Shown: positions 9,749 to 18,742, counted from the stretch's first letter. The stretch is DNA of 64,000 bases from Roseiarcus sp963709655 (GCA_963709655.1 CAVPXF010000023.1:186001-250000); one strand, 5' to 3'. Translations and numbers: made by a program. Notes: generated by a model not told the origin, from the sequence alone.

Positions 9749-9782
9749 GGGGTGGTTCTTCGAGTTTGAAGCCCTCGCGCCT

Positions 9783-9956
9783 CCTTCTCCGCGGAGCGGG
9801 GAAGGTGGCCCGGAGGGCGGGATGGGGTGCGGAAAGCAGGGGATAGTTCGGTTAAGGCTCGAGGTGACGGTCGCGCAATCCGACCCAAAGATGCAGCGGC
9901 GGACCACACCCCATCCGGCGCTTCGCGCCACCTTCCGCAGCAGAGCTGGGGAAGGA
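9783..9956. repeat. inverted pair of REP-like GC elements
   Basis: Two arms in opposite orientation flank about 70 bp. The left arm (about 9783-9830) holds CCTTCTCCGC and GGAAGGTGGC then GGATGGGGTG; the right arm (about 9905-9956) holds CACCCCATCC then GCCACCTTCC and ends GGGGAAGG. They are inverted with mismatches. The block lies between the starts of the SDR gene and the end of phhB, both on the minus strand. It belongs with the palindromes at 971-1080 and 11821-11952. Confidence 0.65.
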
Positions 9957-9988
9957 TAGCGACCGGCCTTCAAAGGCGGGAAGGAATT

Positions 9989-10300
9989 CTACGGCATCGC
10001 CTCGAAGCGCCGGGCGAGGGCGCTGATCTTCCTTGCGGTCTCGATGTCGAGGTCCGTGATCTTCATGCCGGCGTCGTGCGTGCAGAAGGAGAACGAGAGG
10101 ATGTTGTAGGAATTCTTGAACTCGGGGTGGTGGTTCATCACCTCGGCCTCGATCGCCACCTCGACGATGAAGGCGATCGCGTCGCGGAACGTCCTCAGCG
10201 TGAACGTCGCTTCGATGTTGGGCGCGTTGACCGACCAGTCCGGCAGGCTGGCCAGCGCGGACCGGATCTCGTCGTCGCTGAGAATCTTGTAGTGCGCCAT
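9989..10300 (-). CDS. phhB: 4a-hydroxytetrahydrobiopterin dehydratase (pterin-4a-carbinolamine dehydratase)
   Basis: 103 residues, full length for the family. The active-site block EVMNHHPEFKNSYN (about 54-67) carries the paired histidines and the conserved Pro-Glu; CTHDAGMKITDLD follows. The enzyme dehydrates the 4a-carbinolamine left after aromatic amino-acid hydroxylation. No phenylalanine hydroxylase gene is adjacent, and in many alphaproteobacteria homologues are also linked to molybdopterin metabolism, so the physiological pathway is open. The start at 10300 is the family start. Confidence 0.92.
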   Translation of the reverse strand: MAHYKILSDDEIRSALASLPDWSVNAPNIEATFTLRTFRDAIAFIVEVAIEAEVMNHHPEFKNSYNILSFSFCTHDAGMKITDLDIETARKISALARRFEAMP

Positions 10301-10516
10301 GGCGAAGCTCCCTTTCCAGGACAGCGTGAAACGATGCAGGCCTTTTCTAGCTCAGACTTTCGACCGTGTTAATTTTGGGTTGCGCGCCCGCTCCGATCGG
10401 CTCTTGTAACGCCGGCCGGCTGGCGGTCGAACTCTAAGCGCGCAAGCCATGTCGGTTCACTTTGGTTTCGGGCCGATAGAGCTTGGGAAGAAGTCTTTCA
10501 TTTCGGAGGCACGAAT

Positions 10517-10840
10517 ATGACAAACGCCAAGATGTCTGCGCTTCTGGCCGGCGCCGTCGCCATGGCCGTCGGGGCGCTCGCCGCGTCCTCGGCCGACGCC
10601 CAGGATGCGATGCAGAAGCGCCAGGCGAAGACTGCGGACGCACTAAACACCGGCAAGTTCGAAAAGTGCTTCGGCGTCGCGCTCAAGGGCCAGAACGACT
10701 GCGCCGCAGGCCCCGGCACAAACTGCGCCGGCACGAGCGCGGCCGATTATCAGGGCAATTCTTTCAGGCTCGTCGTCAAGGGGACCTGCACGGCGATTGC
10801 GACGCCAAATGGTCCGGGCAGCCTCACGCCGAAGAGCTGA
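10517..10840 (+). CDS. bufferin-type (BufA1/DUF2282) secreted metallophore precursor
   Basis: 107 residues. A signal peptide (residues 1-29, ending SSADAQ) is followed by a small domain with four cysteines at 51, 62, 70 and 91 in KCFGVAL, QNDCAAGPGTNCAGTSAADY and KGTCTA, the hallmark arrangement of DUF2282 / BufA1. Known bufferins are ribosomal peptides whose cysteines are converted to copper-binding heterocycles by a DUF692 (MNIO) enzyme with a BufC partner. Neither partner gene is in this window, so this copy is orphan here. GGAGGC lies 6 nt upstream of the ATG. Assignment to the family is firm; whether this copy is modified is not known. Confidence 0.85.
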   Translation: MTNAKMSALLAGAVAMAVGALAASSADAQDAMQKRQAKTADALNTGKFEKCFGVALKGQNDCAAGPGTNCAGTSAADYQGNSFRLVVKGTCTAIATPNGPGSLTPKS

Positions 10841-10968
10841 AGCGCGCCGGGGGCGCAGCGCTCGCGTAAAGACGCGTGCGCCCCCACTCACCGGCGGGGC
10901 GCCCAAGAGGGGACTCTGATCCCCGCCGTCGCTCGGCCCCGGCTCGAATGGGCCGCGAGGGGGCGGTG

Positions 10969-11751
10969 TCATTTTGGCTGCGCCGGGGCGCTCGGCTGGC
11001 CAAGCTGCACGATCGCCTGTTCGAGGGGCTCCGGCGAGACGCGGATGGATCCGGTGTACGGCGTACTGAACTCAAGGATTAGAAAGATCGCAAGCCCGAT
11101 CGACGCGCTGCCAAGGACGAGCATCGCAAGCGACGTCGGGCTCAATTTCGACAAAAGCCCCATGGCGCCGAACATGAGGCAAGACCAGAAGGTAACGGCG
11201 TAGACCAGCGGCCAGGCGACCGGGGTCGCCGCCTGCAGCGACATGAGGAGCCGCTGCTCGCCAATGAAGGCGTAATTCGCGCGCGCCGCGGCGAGTAGAT
11301 TCTGTTGCGCGGGCGTCTTCGCGTCCAGGCTGTCGAAGAAGACGTTCATGTCGCTCATCACGTTATAAGAGGCGTCGTAGGCTGCGGCGCTGGACCGGTC
11401 GTCGCCCCAGAACTGGTCGAGCGCCCAGTCGAGATCGCGCCGCAGCAGGTCGCGCCCTTTGTCCGCCTCGGGCCCGAAATGGCGCATCTCGAGATCGAAT
11501 TCGAGCGACCGGGCGGCGATGGTTTGCAGTTCGGTCTGCTGCGTGCTGTAGACGCCATAGGCCGTCCAGATGAGGAGGCCGTTGACCAGCACGAGCAGGA
11601 GCGTCAGCTGCCCGACGACGCCGCCAATCATGTCGCGGGCCTTGTCTGCCGTGTAGCGCTCCGGCAGGAGGCGCTGGAGCACGAGCCCAACGACGCCGCC
11701 CCCGGTGATTACGCTGGTGACAACGAGCGCGGTAGCCAGCGACTGATCCAA
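10969..11751 (-). CDS. DUF4239 membrane protein (bestrophin-like domain)
   Basis: 260 residues with four predicted membrane segments: two at about 8-28 and 45-65 (LTLLLVLVNGLLIWTAYGVY) and two at about 180-230 (WPLVYAVTFWSCLMFGAM, SLAMLVLGSASIGLAIFLIL), with a soluble helical middle. This 2+2 arrangement and the EFSTPYTGSIRVSPEPLEQAI ending match DUF4239. The family is uncharacterised, with a proposed bestrophin-like fold; no ion or ligand is known. A second member is at 24811-25587. It converges on the bufferin gene but nothing shows a functional link. Confidence 0.8.
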   Translation of the reverse strand: MDQSLATALVVTSVITGGGVVGLVLQRLLPERYTADKARDMIGGVVGQLTLLLVLVNGLLIWTAYGVYSTQQTELQTIAARSLEFDLEMRHFGPEADKGRDLLRRDLDWALDQFWGDDRSSAAAYDASYNVMSDMNVFFDSLDAKTPAQQNLLAAARANYAFIGEQRLLMSLQAATPVAWPLVYAVTFWSCLMFGAMGLLSKLSPTSLAMLVLGSASIGLAIFLILEFSTPYTGSIRVSPEPLEQAIVQLGQPSAPAQPK

Positions 11752-11820
11752 TTTCCTTAGCCTCCTCCTCGGTTCCGAAGTCTAGTCGCCCGCTTCAACC
11801 AAATCGAAGGGAGTCGACAT

Positions 11821-11952
11821 CCCCGCCCCCCTTGTGGGGGAGGGTTAGGGAGGGGGGTCGCGCCGCCCTATCATCGCAAAAGAGCGAGACCTCAATTTGC
11901 AAGGTCAGCGAGACCCCCCATCCCCGCCTTCCCCCACAAGGGGGGAAGGAGA
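11821..11952. repeat. REP-like palindrome pair
   Basis: Two C-rich/G-rich hairpin arms flank about 50 bp: a first block rich in CCCCCTTGTGGGGG (about 11827-11840) and a second with CCTTCCCCC and GGGGGAAGG arms at 11927-11949. The inner flanks GGGGGGTC and GACCCCCC are inverted. It resembles the 971-1080 block in layout but not in tip sequence. It marks the left side of an 897-bp gene-poor stretch. Confidence 0.65.
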
Positions 11953-12648
11953 ACGCCTGCGATTTGACTGACGCACGTCACTAGGTGCTGCCGAGCCTAC
12001 CGCTCGCACGTTGTTTTGCCGGCGTAAAGCAGGAGGCTGCAGCGGCTTCCCGTCGCGCCATCGCGCGCCGCCGCCCGAGAATGACGGCGACGGTCTGAAG
12101 TTCGCTCCGCTCGGCGCGGATTTCTCCATCGGCCCAAAGCCGACAAGCAGTCGCATACCGCGCGCCGACCGTCCTGCGTCTCGAAAACAGTTTGCTTGCC
12201 CTTCGGGCCGGTGAGGTCGATGTTACAGTTGAAAGGCAACTGCCTAAGCCACGCCTCGTCCTGAGTTGGCCGCCGGCTGCGCCGACCCGCTGCGCACGAA
12301 AGTCCCGGTCTACCCGCTGCGCACGAAGGTCCCCGCCGCCGCCTGGCGACCGGAACTTTCGTGTAAGCCGGGCGCGGCATTGTTCCCCCCTTGGGATCCA
12401 GCGGCTCCTCCCGATCGGGCCGCCGGCCACGACCGCGGTTTTCTGACAAGAGTGCTGTATTTTCAACGGGTTACGGACCGCCCAGAGCAATTCTTCGAAC
12501 AGGACTCTAACGATTTCAAAGGCTTAGCGTAAGGTATGAAAAGTCAAGCGACTCCCAAGCCGCCCTTGCGCCTCGTCCTGAGTTGGCCACCGGCTGCGCA
12601 GAAAGGTCCCCGCCGCCGCCTGAGGTTCTTACGGTAAGAACGCGCGCA
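11953..12648. other. gene-poor region with dispersed and tandem repeats
   Basis: No convincing gene. A 30-bp direct repeat (GCCTCGTCCTGAGTTGGCC plus a variable base and CCGGCTGCGC) occurs at 12253-12282 and 12570-12599. Inside, a 27-bp tandem pair starts at 12286 and 12313 (CCCGCTGCGCACGAA). GTCCCCGCCGCCGCCT occurs near 12330 and 12606. A minus-strand stretch around 12110-12240 reads protein-like (CNIDLTGPKGKQTVFETQDG) but has no clear start, no family match and runs into repeat sequence, so it may be a decayed gene. AACGATTTCAAAGGCTTA at 12509-12526 resembles a string at 50341. Confidence 0.6.
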
Positions 12649-14385
12649 TCAGCCATCGGCGCCCGCGGGCAGCAGCGCGCGCAGGTTCGCCAGCGTGTCG
12701 GCCTCGGCGACCGGCTTGTCGCGCCGCCAACGCAGCATGCGCGGGAAGCGCACGGCGACGCCGCTCTTGTGGCGCCGGCTCGGCGCGATGCCCTCGAAGC
12801 CGAGCTCGAACACCTGGGTCGGCGTCACCCGGCGCACCGGGCCGAAGGTCTCGACCGTGGTCTTGCGGATGATCGCGTCCATCTCGCGCATCTCGGCGTC
12901 GGAGAGGCCGGAATAGGCCTTGGCGAAGGACACGAGCTCGCGGCCCGGCGCCTCCTCGGCTTCGTTCCAGACGGCGAAGGTGTAGTCGCTATAGACTCCC
13001 GAACGACGGCCGTGGCCGCGCTCGGCGTAGATCAGCACCGCATCGACGCTCATCGGGTCGAGCTTCCACTTCCACCACACGTCGGTGCGATCGTCGCCCT
13101 TGCGCCGCCCGACGCCATAGGCGCCCTCGCGCGCCTTCAGCATCAGCCCCTCGCGTCCGAGCGCGCGCGCCTGATCGCGGATTTCGGCAAGGCCTTGCCA
13201 GCTCTCCGCCGAGACCTCGGGACTGAGGCGGAGCGGCAACCGTTCGCCTCGCCCCGCCGCCTCGTCGAGCATGCGGCCGACCAGCCGCTCGAGCTTCGCC
13301 CGCCGCTCGCGCTGCGGCTCGCCGCGCAGGTCGTGGCCATCGAGTTCGAGGAGGTCGTAGGCGATCAGGGCGACCGGCAATTCGCGCAAAGTCTTATCGC
13401 TGATCGCCTTGCGGCCGAGGCGCTGCTGCAGGCTGGCGAAGGGCGCGAGCCCGTCGAGCGAGCAGGCGCGCATTTCGCCCGCCGGCGGGATCAGGACGAC
13501 GAGCTCGCCGTCGAGCGCGACCCCGGAAGGGAGCGCCCGGGCGAGCGGCTCGAGGTCGGGATAGGCGTCGGAGATCAGTTCCTCGCCGCGCGACCAGAGC
13601 CGCCAGGCGTCGCCGCGCTTGACGAGCTCAGCGCGAATGCCGTCGAACTTCCACTCGACGATCCATTTGTCCGGCGCGCCGAGGACCGAAGCCATGTCGT
13701 CCAGCGGGCGCTGCCAGGACTGCGCGAGATAGAAGGGAAAGGGGCGCCCGGCGTCGAGCGCTTGCCCCTCCGCAAGATCGGTGTCGGCGACCAGCGCGGC
13801 GAAGTCGTCGGCGCTCGGAATGCGGCGCGCCTGGGCGTAGCCGATCATGCGCTGCGCCATCCGGCTTTCGTCGACGCCAGCGACCTCGGCCAGCGCCTTC
13901 ACGACCTGGAGCCGCGACACGCCGACCCGCAACTCGCCGGTGATCAGCTTGAAGAAGGCGAGCCGCTGATCCTGGGGCAGCGCCGCGACAAAGCCCGTGA
14001 GCCGCGCATAGCGCGTCTCCTCGTCGAGCGCCGGCAGCGGCAGCAGGCGCTCGCGCATCCAGTGATCGAGCGAGGTCTGATCGTCGCCGGCCCCCTCCGG
14101 CAGCAACAGGGCCAGCGTCTCGGCCAGGTCGCCGACATTGGCGTAGGATTCCTCGACCAGCCACTCGGGCAGCCCCGAGCCCTCGATCGCGAGACGGCGC
14201 ATCAGGCGCGTCGGCACGGTCTGGCGCGGCTTTCCGCCGGCGAGGAAATAGACCATCCAGGCGGCGCTCGCCCATTGCGCCGGGTCCGCCTTCGCCGCCG
14301 AGAAGGCCTCGACCAGCGCCGTCTGCTTGGCGCGGATCGACGTCGCCGACTCGAGCCGCCGGTAGAGATCGGCGAAAGCCTTCAT
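12649..14385 (-). CDS. ATP-dependent DNA ligase (cisplatin-resistance / LigC-type)
   Basis: 578 residues. An N-terminal helical DNA-binding domain (1-210) is followed by the nucleotidyltransferase core: Lys246 in EWKFDGIR is the adenylated lysine, ALDGELVV is motif III, GREGLMLKAREGAY is motif IV and WWKWKLD is motif V; the C-terminus (DAVLIYAERGHGRRSG onward) is the OB fold. It seals nicks with ATP and is separate from the replicative NAD ligase. The ATG overlaps the stop of the exonuclease gene (ATGA at 14382-14385), so the two are translationally coupled and likely act together in repair. The start MKAFADLYRRLES is the family start. Confidence 0.95.
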   Translation of the reverse strand: MKAFADLYRRLESATSIRAKQTALVEAFSAAKADPAQWASAAWMVYFLAGGKPRQTVPTRLMRRLAIEGSGLPEWLVEESYANVGDLAETLALLLPEGAGDDQTSLDHWMRERLLPLPALDEETRYARLTGFVAALPQDQRLAFFKLITGELRVGVSRLQVVKALAEVAGVDESRMAQRMIGYAQARRIPSADDFAALVADTDLAEGQALDAGRPFPFYLAQSWQRPLDDMASVLGAPDKWIVEWKFDGIRAELVKRGDAWRLWSRGEELISDAYPDLEPLARALPSGVALDGELVVLIPPAGEMRACSLDGLAPFASLQQRLGRKAISDKTLRELPVALIAYDLLELDGHDLRGEPQRERRAKLERLVGRMLDEAAGRGERLPLRLSPEVSAESWQGLAEIRDQARALGREGLMLKAREGAYGVGRRKGDDRTDVWWKWKLDPMSVDAVLIYAERGHGRRSGVYSDYTFAVWNEAEEAPGRELVSFAKAYSGLSDAEMREMDAIIRKTTVETFGPVRRVTPTQVFELGFEGIAPSRRHKSGVAVRFPRMLRWRRDKPVAEADTLANLRALLPAGADG

Positions 14386-15389
14386 GCGGCGACCGGCGCG
14401 GGCTCGTCGTCGTCCCCACCGTAGACGGTGGCGAGGACGCCGGCGTCGAAGCCACGCTCGGTCAGGAACCGCGCCAGCGCCGCCGCCGAGCCGTGCGTCG
14501 CAAGCACTCGTTGCGCGCCGGTCGCCTCGATCGCCGCGAGGAGCCCCGGCCAGTCGGCGTGATCGGACAGCGCGAAGCCTCGGTCGAGGCCGCGCCGGCG
14601 CCGGTTCCCGCGGACCTGCATCCAGCCGCTCGCCAGCGCGTCGGAATAATCGCCGAACCTTTTGAGCCAGGCGCTCCGGGCGGCGATTGGCGGCGCGACG
14701 ATCAGCGCGCCGGCGAAGACGCCCTTGTCCGCGACCTCGGTGGCGAGCCGCGTCGGCTGCAGGGCGACGCCCGCCTCGCGATAGATCGCGTTGATCGGCT
14801 CGACCGCGCCGTGGCAGACGATCGGGCCGATCGAGGCGTCGATCCGGGCGAGCACGCGCTGGGCCTTGCCGAGCGCATAGGCGTAGAGGACGCTGGCGCG
14901 ACCGGCGGCGGCGTTCTCCCGCCACCAGCCCTCGATCTCGCCCAGGATCGCCGCTTGCGGCCGCCAGCGGTAGATCGGCAGGGCGAAGGTCGATTCCGTG
15001 ATGAAGACGTTGCAGCGCTGCGGCTCGAAGCTGGCGACGACCCCGTCAGCCTCGGTTTTGTAATCGCCGGACGCGACCCAGACCTCGCCGCCGTGCGCCA
15101 CGCGGACCTGCGCGGAGCCCAGCACATGGCCGGCCGGATGGAGCGAGATCTCGACGCCGTTGCGGCTCAGGACCTCGCCGTAGTCCGCGGACTCGATCGC
15201 CACGTCGCCGAGGCGTTTTTTCAGGATCGGCGCGGTCAGCGGATGGCAGACGTAGAGGTCTGAGCCGAAGCGGGCGTGATCGGCGTGCGCATGGGTGATG
15301 ACGGCGCGGGAAACCGGCCGCCACGGGTCGATATAAAAGTCGCCGGCCTCGCAATAGAGGCCGCGGTCGGTCGGCGCGATCAGGTCCAT
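14382..15389 (-). CDS. ligase-associated DNA exonuclease (metallo-beta-lactamase fold)
   Basis: About 335 residues from MDLIAPTDRGLYC; an ATG 33 nt further upstream (15422) is also possible, but family members start close to the chosen one. THAHADH (about 33-39) is the metal-binding HxHxDH motif, and HPAGHVLGSAQV, SGDYKTE and ALSDHADWPG supply the other metal ligands of the beta-CASP-type fold. Members process DNA ends and are genetically paired with an ATP-dependent ligase and usually a Lhr-like helicase; the ligase is next (4-bp overlap) but no helicase is present here. Substrate specificity is known only for homologues. Confidence 0.92.
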   Translation of the reverse strand: MDLIAPTDRGLYCEAGDFYIDPWRPVSRAVITHAHADHARFGSDLYVCHPLTAPILKKRLGDVAIESADYGEVLSRNGVEISLHPAGHVLGSAQVRVAHGGEVWVASGDYKTEADGVVASFEPQRCNVFITESTFALPIYRWRPQAAILGEIEGWWRENAAAGRASVLYAYALGKAQRVLARIDASIGPIVCHGAVEPINAIYREAGVALQPTRLATEVADKGVFAGALIVAPPIAARSAWLKRFGDYSDALASGWMQVRGNRRRRGLDRGFALSDHADWPGLLAAIEATGAQRVLATHGSAAALARFLTERGFDAGVLATVYGGDDDEPAPVAA

Positions 15390-15479
15390 GCGGCGCGAGA
15401 GCGGCAGAAAGGCATGCGGCACGATATAGGCGCCGGACGCCCGGGCGCCAGTTGCCGCCGCTCCGCCAGGCGGCGGCCG

Positions 15480-15725
15480 TCAGTACCGGGCGCGTATGGC
15501 CGGCGGCGGCGGATAGGGGGCGACGCAGCGCACGCCGAGGCGCCTGAGGATGGCGTCGCTCTCCGGCGTCACGCCGGGATTGCCGGTCAGGTTGGCGCGC
15601 AACCGGGCCATGTCGCCGCACGCGGCGTAGGGGAGCGAGGCCTGCCGCGCATAGGGCATGGAGGGCCAAGCGGGCGCGCAAGCCGTGAGGCTCAGCGCCA
15701 GCAGTCCCAGGATCGACATGCGCAT
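15480..15725 (-). CDS. small putative lipoprotein
   Basis: About 81 residues from MRMSILGLLALSLTAC. The LTAC lipobox places the lipidated Cys at residue 16, so the protein is exported and membrane-anchored. The mature part has two further cysteines (AACGDMARLR, GVRCVAPY) that could form a disulfide and ends in a Pro-rich tail. I do not recognise a family. It lies between the exonuclease gene and DUF763, all on the minus strand. An ATG 33 nt upstream would hide the signal peptide and is less likely. Confidence 0.6.
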   Translation of the reverse strand: MRMSILGLLALSLTACAPAWPSMPYARQASLPYAACGDMARLRANLTGNPGVTPESDAILRRLGVRCVAPYPPPPAIRARY

Positions 15726-15771
15726 GGATTCGCCCCGCGTCCGAGGCTCGACTGTCACGCGCGAAGCTGGA

Positions 15772-17049
15772 TCAGGACTGACCGCTGGCCGGCCGGCGCG
15801 GCGCGACCTCAGCGTCGGGCGCCGGCTCCGGCCCGAACACGCTCATGCCGCTGAACTCGTGCGAGCGGGCGCGCTCCTCGGCGAACAGGGCTTCGACCGA
15901 AGGTCCCTCAGCGTGCCGCTCGAGCCGGCGCGCCTCGGCGTCGAGCCGCCGGATCGCGCCAAGCTCCTCGGTCTCGCCGAGCTTGGCCTTCGTCACCGCC
16001 GCCTTCATCACCGCGATCGTGCGGTCGTACACTTTCAGCGGCACCGGGAACGGATGGCGGTCCTTGCCGCCGTGGGCGACCGAGAAACGCGCCGGGTCGG
16101 AGAAGCGGTAGGGCGCGCCATGCACGACCTCGGCGACCTGGGCGAGCGCCCGCACGGTGCGCGCCCCGACCCCGGGGACGAGCAGAAGCTCGGCGAAATC
16201 CTTGGGGCCGCGGTCGGCCGCCGCTGCGAGGCCTGCGTGCAGGCGGCGCGCGACGATGTCGCCTGCGCGCACGTCGTGATGGGCCGGCATGACGAGATGC
16301 GGCAGGAACGGCTGAAGCGGCGGCTCGGGCGCCTTCGCGCCTTCGAGCTTCGCGATCTGGCGCTCGACGCCGTCGGGGCCGAGATCGCTCAGAAGGTCGA
16401 TCTGCCGGCGGCGCGAGGCGTCCGCCCGCGCGTCGGTCAGGTTGACGATCACCCCCTGCCCTTCGCCGTCGATGGCGCTGTGGGGCGCCTCGACGAAGCT
16501 CCTTAAGCCCTCGGACTGCCAATGGTAGCGGCGCGCCTGGCGCGCGTCGCCGTTCATCCCCTGCTGGACGACGACCCAGCGCCCGTCGTCGGCGACGATG
16601 AAGCCGTGCAGATAGAGGTCGAAGCCGTCCTGCACGGCGGCGCTGTCGACCTTGGCGACGAGGCGGCTCGCGGTGGCGAGCGCGGCGCCGTCGAAGCCGA
16701 CCTTGTCGCCGATCGCGACGAGCTCGTGCGGCGTCTCGCGCGAATGCGCGCCGCGCCCGCCGCAGACATTGAGGCCGAGTTCGCCGGCGAGCGGATTGAG
16801 CCCGCGCTTCAAGGCCCCGATGACGGAGGTCGTGATTCCCGACGAATGCCAGTCCATGCCCATGACGGCGCCGAACGACTGGAACCAGAACGGATGGGCG
16901 AGCCGGCGCAGGAACTCGTCGCGGCCGTATTCGATGACGATCGCCTGCGCGATGACCGCGCCGAGCCGGGTCATTCGTTCGCCGAGCCAGCGCGGCACGC
17001 GCCCGCCGTGCAGCGGCAGGTCGGCGCTGCCGGAGCGGCGGGCGGTCAT
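15772..17049 (-). CDS. DUF763 domain protein
   Basis: 425 residues. The N-terminus (RSGSADLPLHGGRVPRWL, AIVIEYGRDEFLRRL, PFWFQSFGAVMGMDWHSSG) is diagnostic of DUF763. A helix-hairpin-helix-like stretch near 290-310 (ELLLVPGVGARTVRALAQVAEV) suggests DNA contact, and HGGKDRHPFPVPLKVYDRTI is a conserved block. The family is common in archaea and some bacteria and lacks a proven activity; its HhH element and frequent location near repair genes fit a nucleic-acid role, which is inference. Here it lies 390 bp upstream of the ligase/exonuclease pair on the same strand, in line with that idea. The last 60 residues are charged and low in complexity. Confidence 0.85.
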   Translation of the reverse strand: MTARRSGSADLPLHGGRVPRWLGERMTRLGAVIAQAIVIEYGRDEFLRRLAHPFWFQSFGAVMGMDWHSSGITTSVIGALKRGLNPLAGELGLNVCGGRGAHSRETPHELVAIGDKVGFDGAALATASRLVAKVDSAAVQDGFDLYLHGFIVADDGRWVVVQQGMNGDARQARRYHWQSEGLRSFVEAPHSAIDGEGQGVIVNLTDARADASRRRQIDLLSDLGPDGVERQIAKLEGAKAPEPPLQPFLPHLVMPAHHDVRAGDIVARRLHAGLAAAADRGPKDFAELLLVPGVGARTVRALAQVAEVVHGAPYRFSDPARFSVAHGGKDRHPFPVPLKVYDRTIAVMKAAVTKAKLGETEELGAIRRLDAEARRLERHAEGPSVEALFAEERARSHEFSGMSVFGPEPAPDAEVAPRRPASGQS

Positions 17050-17144
17050 GGGCGAACCTCCCTATCCGCCTGCGCGCTCATTCTTGCCTCAACGGAATTG
17101 GCGACGGATTCACGAACAAACTCAACTTGTAAACTCGCCATGTA

Positions 17145-17981
17145 TCAGCGATAGCGATTAAATATGTCACGAATTATCTTGTCCGCGGTCTTGCTTGCAG
17201 TGGCGAAGAAAAGATAGTATAGAACAGCATTATTGCTATTCTTCATTGCCAACGGCTCTAGGACATAGGTGAATCCAGCGACCTCGCGCAGCCGCTCGCG
17301 GAAGGCCTCTGCAATCGTCTCGTTGTCCTGCTTGATGAGATCGGATGGATATCCAAAAAGGCTTTGCTGCGCACTCTCAACGTAAGCAACTTTGCGCCAA
17401 GAATCGTCACCCCAAAAGCGGTTCATGCGCTCGATGCTGTCCGGGGTGGCCTTATCTGGATTTCGCGTGAGCGCGTTGCGGTTGATATCCATGATCGGGA
17501 AATTGAGAAACATGTCGACGGCACGAGACCGCCCGGCCATCTGGATAACGTCCCAATTCAGGTGCATGCCGTAGGGATCGAGCAGACACAAAGCGCGTGT
17601 GAACAGCTCGTATTTGATCTTGGGCAGCACGTCGTCGATAAGACGCTGGTTGCAGTCACCGGTAAAGATTGCGACGTTGGTGCGGCCTCGGCACTGTTTA
17701 CGAAGGTACTCGGTCTTATCCTTATTGAGGTCGATGAAAAAATAGCCGTCGAAAGGCGGCGCGACCTTCAGGGCACGAGCTGGGCTGCCCTCGATCTTCT
17801 TTTTAGTGGCCTTGGACACGTGGAGTCCCGCTCCACTGAATCCATCAATGTAGAATTTTTGTAGATTTCGCCCCCTGCCGGAAAACGCCTGCGTATAGGC
17901 CGGGCCGTATTTCTCGATGATCTCGAGCTTAATCTCCGACCATGGCCCGATTTCGTCAGGCTCAAAAGCAATCTCGCTCAT
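17145..17981 (-). CDS. tcmP: three-Cys-motif partner protein TcmP
   Basis: 278 residues. Family signals: EIGPWSEIKLEIIEKYGPAYTQ at the N-terminus (split here as EIGPWSEIKLEI and EKYGPAYTQA), FYIDGFSGAG (a methyltransferase-like glycine loop), FFIDLN, FTGDCN and LCLLDPYGMHLNWD. The fold looks like a class I methyltransferase, but no target is known. It is always found beside the Gp37/Gp68-type protein; here its ATG overlaps that gene's stop by 4 bp (17978-17981), so the two form one operon. The gene is clearly lower in GC than its neighbours, with many AAA, ATT and GAA codons, which points to recent transfer. Confidence 0.85.
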   Translation of the reverse strand: MSEIAFEPDEIGPWSEIKLEIIEKYGPAYTQAFSGRGRNLQKFYIDGFSGAGLHVSKATKKKIEGSPARALKVAPPFDGYFFIDLNKDKTEYLRKQCRGRTNVAIFTGDCNQRLIDDVLPKIKYELFTRALCLLDPYGMHLNWDVIQMAGRSRAVDMFLNFPIMDINRNALTRNPDKATPDSIERMNRFWGDDSWRKVAYVESAQQSLFGYPSDLIKQDNETIAEAFRERLREVAGFTYVLEPLAMKNSNNAVLYYLFFATASKTADKIIRDIFNRYR

Positions 17982-18742
17982 AACGAGGCTCGGAGCTCGG
18001 GAGCAGGAGAAAGCATGGGCCCGGCGACAGGAAATTCATTCCATTCACGCCCCTCAAGCAGGCGACCCGCAGCCTTCGGCGAACGTCCGCCCCACTGCTT
18101 GAAAAAGAAGGGGACTCCAGCGTCGACGCATTGGTCACGCACTTCGAGCGCCCACTCAGCTCTCATCGGCCGTGCGCCCCATCCGCTTTCGCCGCCGACG
18201 ATGACCCAAGCGATGTTGTCGAGGTCAAGGCGACCCACAGGCCCGATTAGCGGCTCGACAGACAAGAAACGGACGCTGACGTTCGCCTTGCGCAAGTGGT
18301 CGATGCGGGACGTCGCCTGGGCGTTTTCGACCGAGACGCCAAACCATATATGCTGCGGCGCGGGCTTGTCCTCATAGCGCTCATTAACAAAACGCTGCAT
18401 CAGCGAGCTGCGCTTCGTTAGGATTTGATACGTATGCCAGTCGGCGCTTTCCATAGTGTCGAAGACCGCCGAGATGAAGCGCTGCGGAATTTTCTTATGA
18501 AAGAGGTCGCTCATCGAGTTCACGAAAATCATGCGCGGCCGCTTCCAAGCGGCCGGCTGCTTTAGCCGCTCCGGTCGAAGCGTCAGGTCAAAGCCTGTCT
18601 CGAACGGATGCCCCTCCACCCCACGAAAGCGCTCCGAAAAGCGCTCAGCATAGCAATGATCGCAACCGGCGCTGATCTTCGTGCAGCCGGTGACGGGGTT
18701 CCACGTCGCGTCGGTCCATTCAATGTCGCTGTTCGCCGCCAT
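17978..18742 (-). CDS. Gp37/Gp68 (DUF5131) three-Cys-motif protein
   Basis: 254 residues from MAANSDIEWTDATWNPV; a further in-frame ATG 87 nt upstream adds an unrelated hydrophobic leader and is rejected. Cys20, Cys27 and Cys30 (CX6CX2C in TGCTKISAGCDHCYAERF) form the iron-sulfur-like motif of the family, which resembles radical-SAM proteins. Downstream blocks FVNSMSDLFH, YQILTKR, WFGVSVEN, FLSVEPL and VIVGGESG are all conserved. Homologues occur in phages and mobile elements with TcmP. The reaction is unknown. A two-copy 31-bp tandem repeat lies 74-135 nt upstream and may be its operator. Confidence 0.88.
   Translation of the reverse strand: MAANSDIEWTDATWNPVTGCTKISAGCDHCYAERFSERFRGVEGHPFETGFDLTLRPERLKQPAAWKRPRMIFVNSMSDLFHKKIPQRFISAVFDTMESADWHTYQILTKRSSLMQRFVNERYEDKPAPQHIWFGVSVENAQATSRIDHLRKANVSVRFLSVEPLIGPVGRLDLDNIAWVIVGGESGWGARPMRAEWALEVRDQCVDAGVPFFFKQWGGRSPKAAGRLLEGREWNEFPVAGPMLSPAPELRASL

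Noticed and set aside
12192..12532. Short plus-strand frames in the gene-poor region
   Set aside because: They are built from the direct repeats and have no conserved sequence.
12649..14925. A 758-codon frame that extends the ligase upstream
   Set aside because: The added part is antisense-like Arg-rich sequence inside the exonuclease gene; the ligase fold and ATGA overlap fix the start at 14385.
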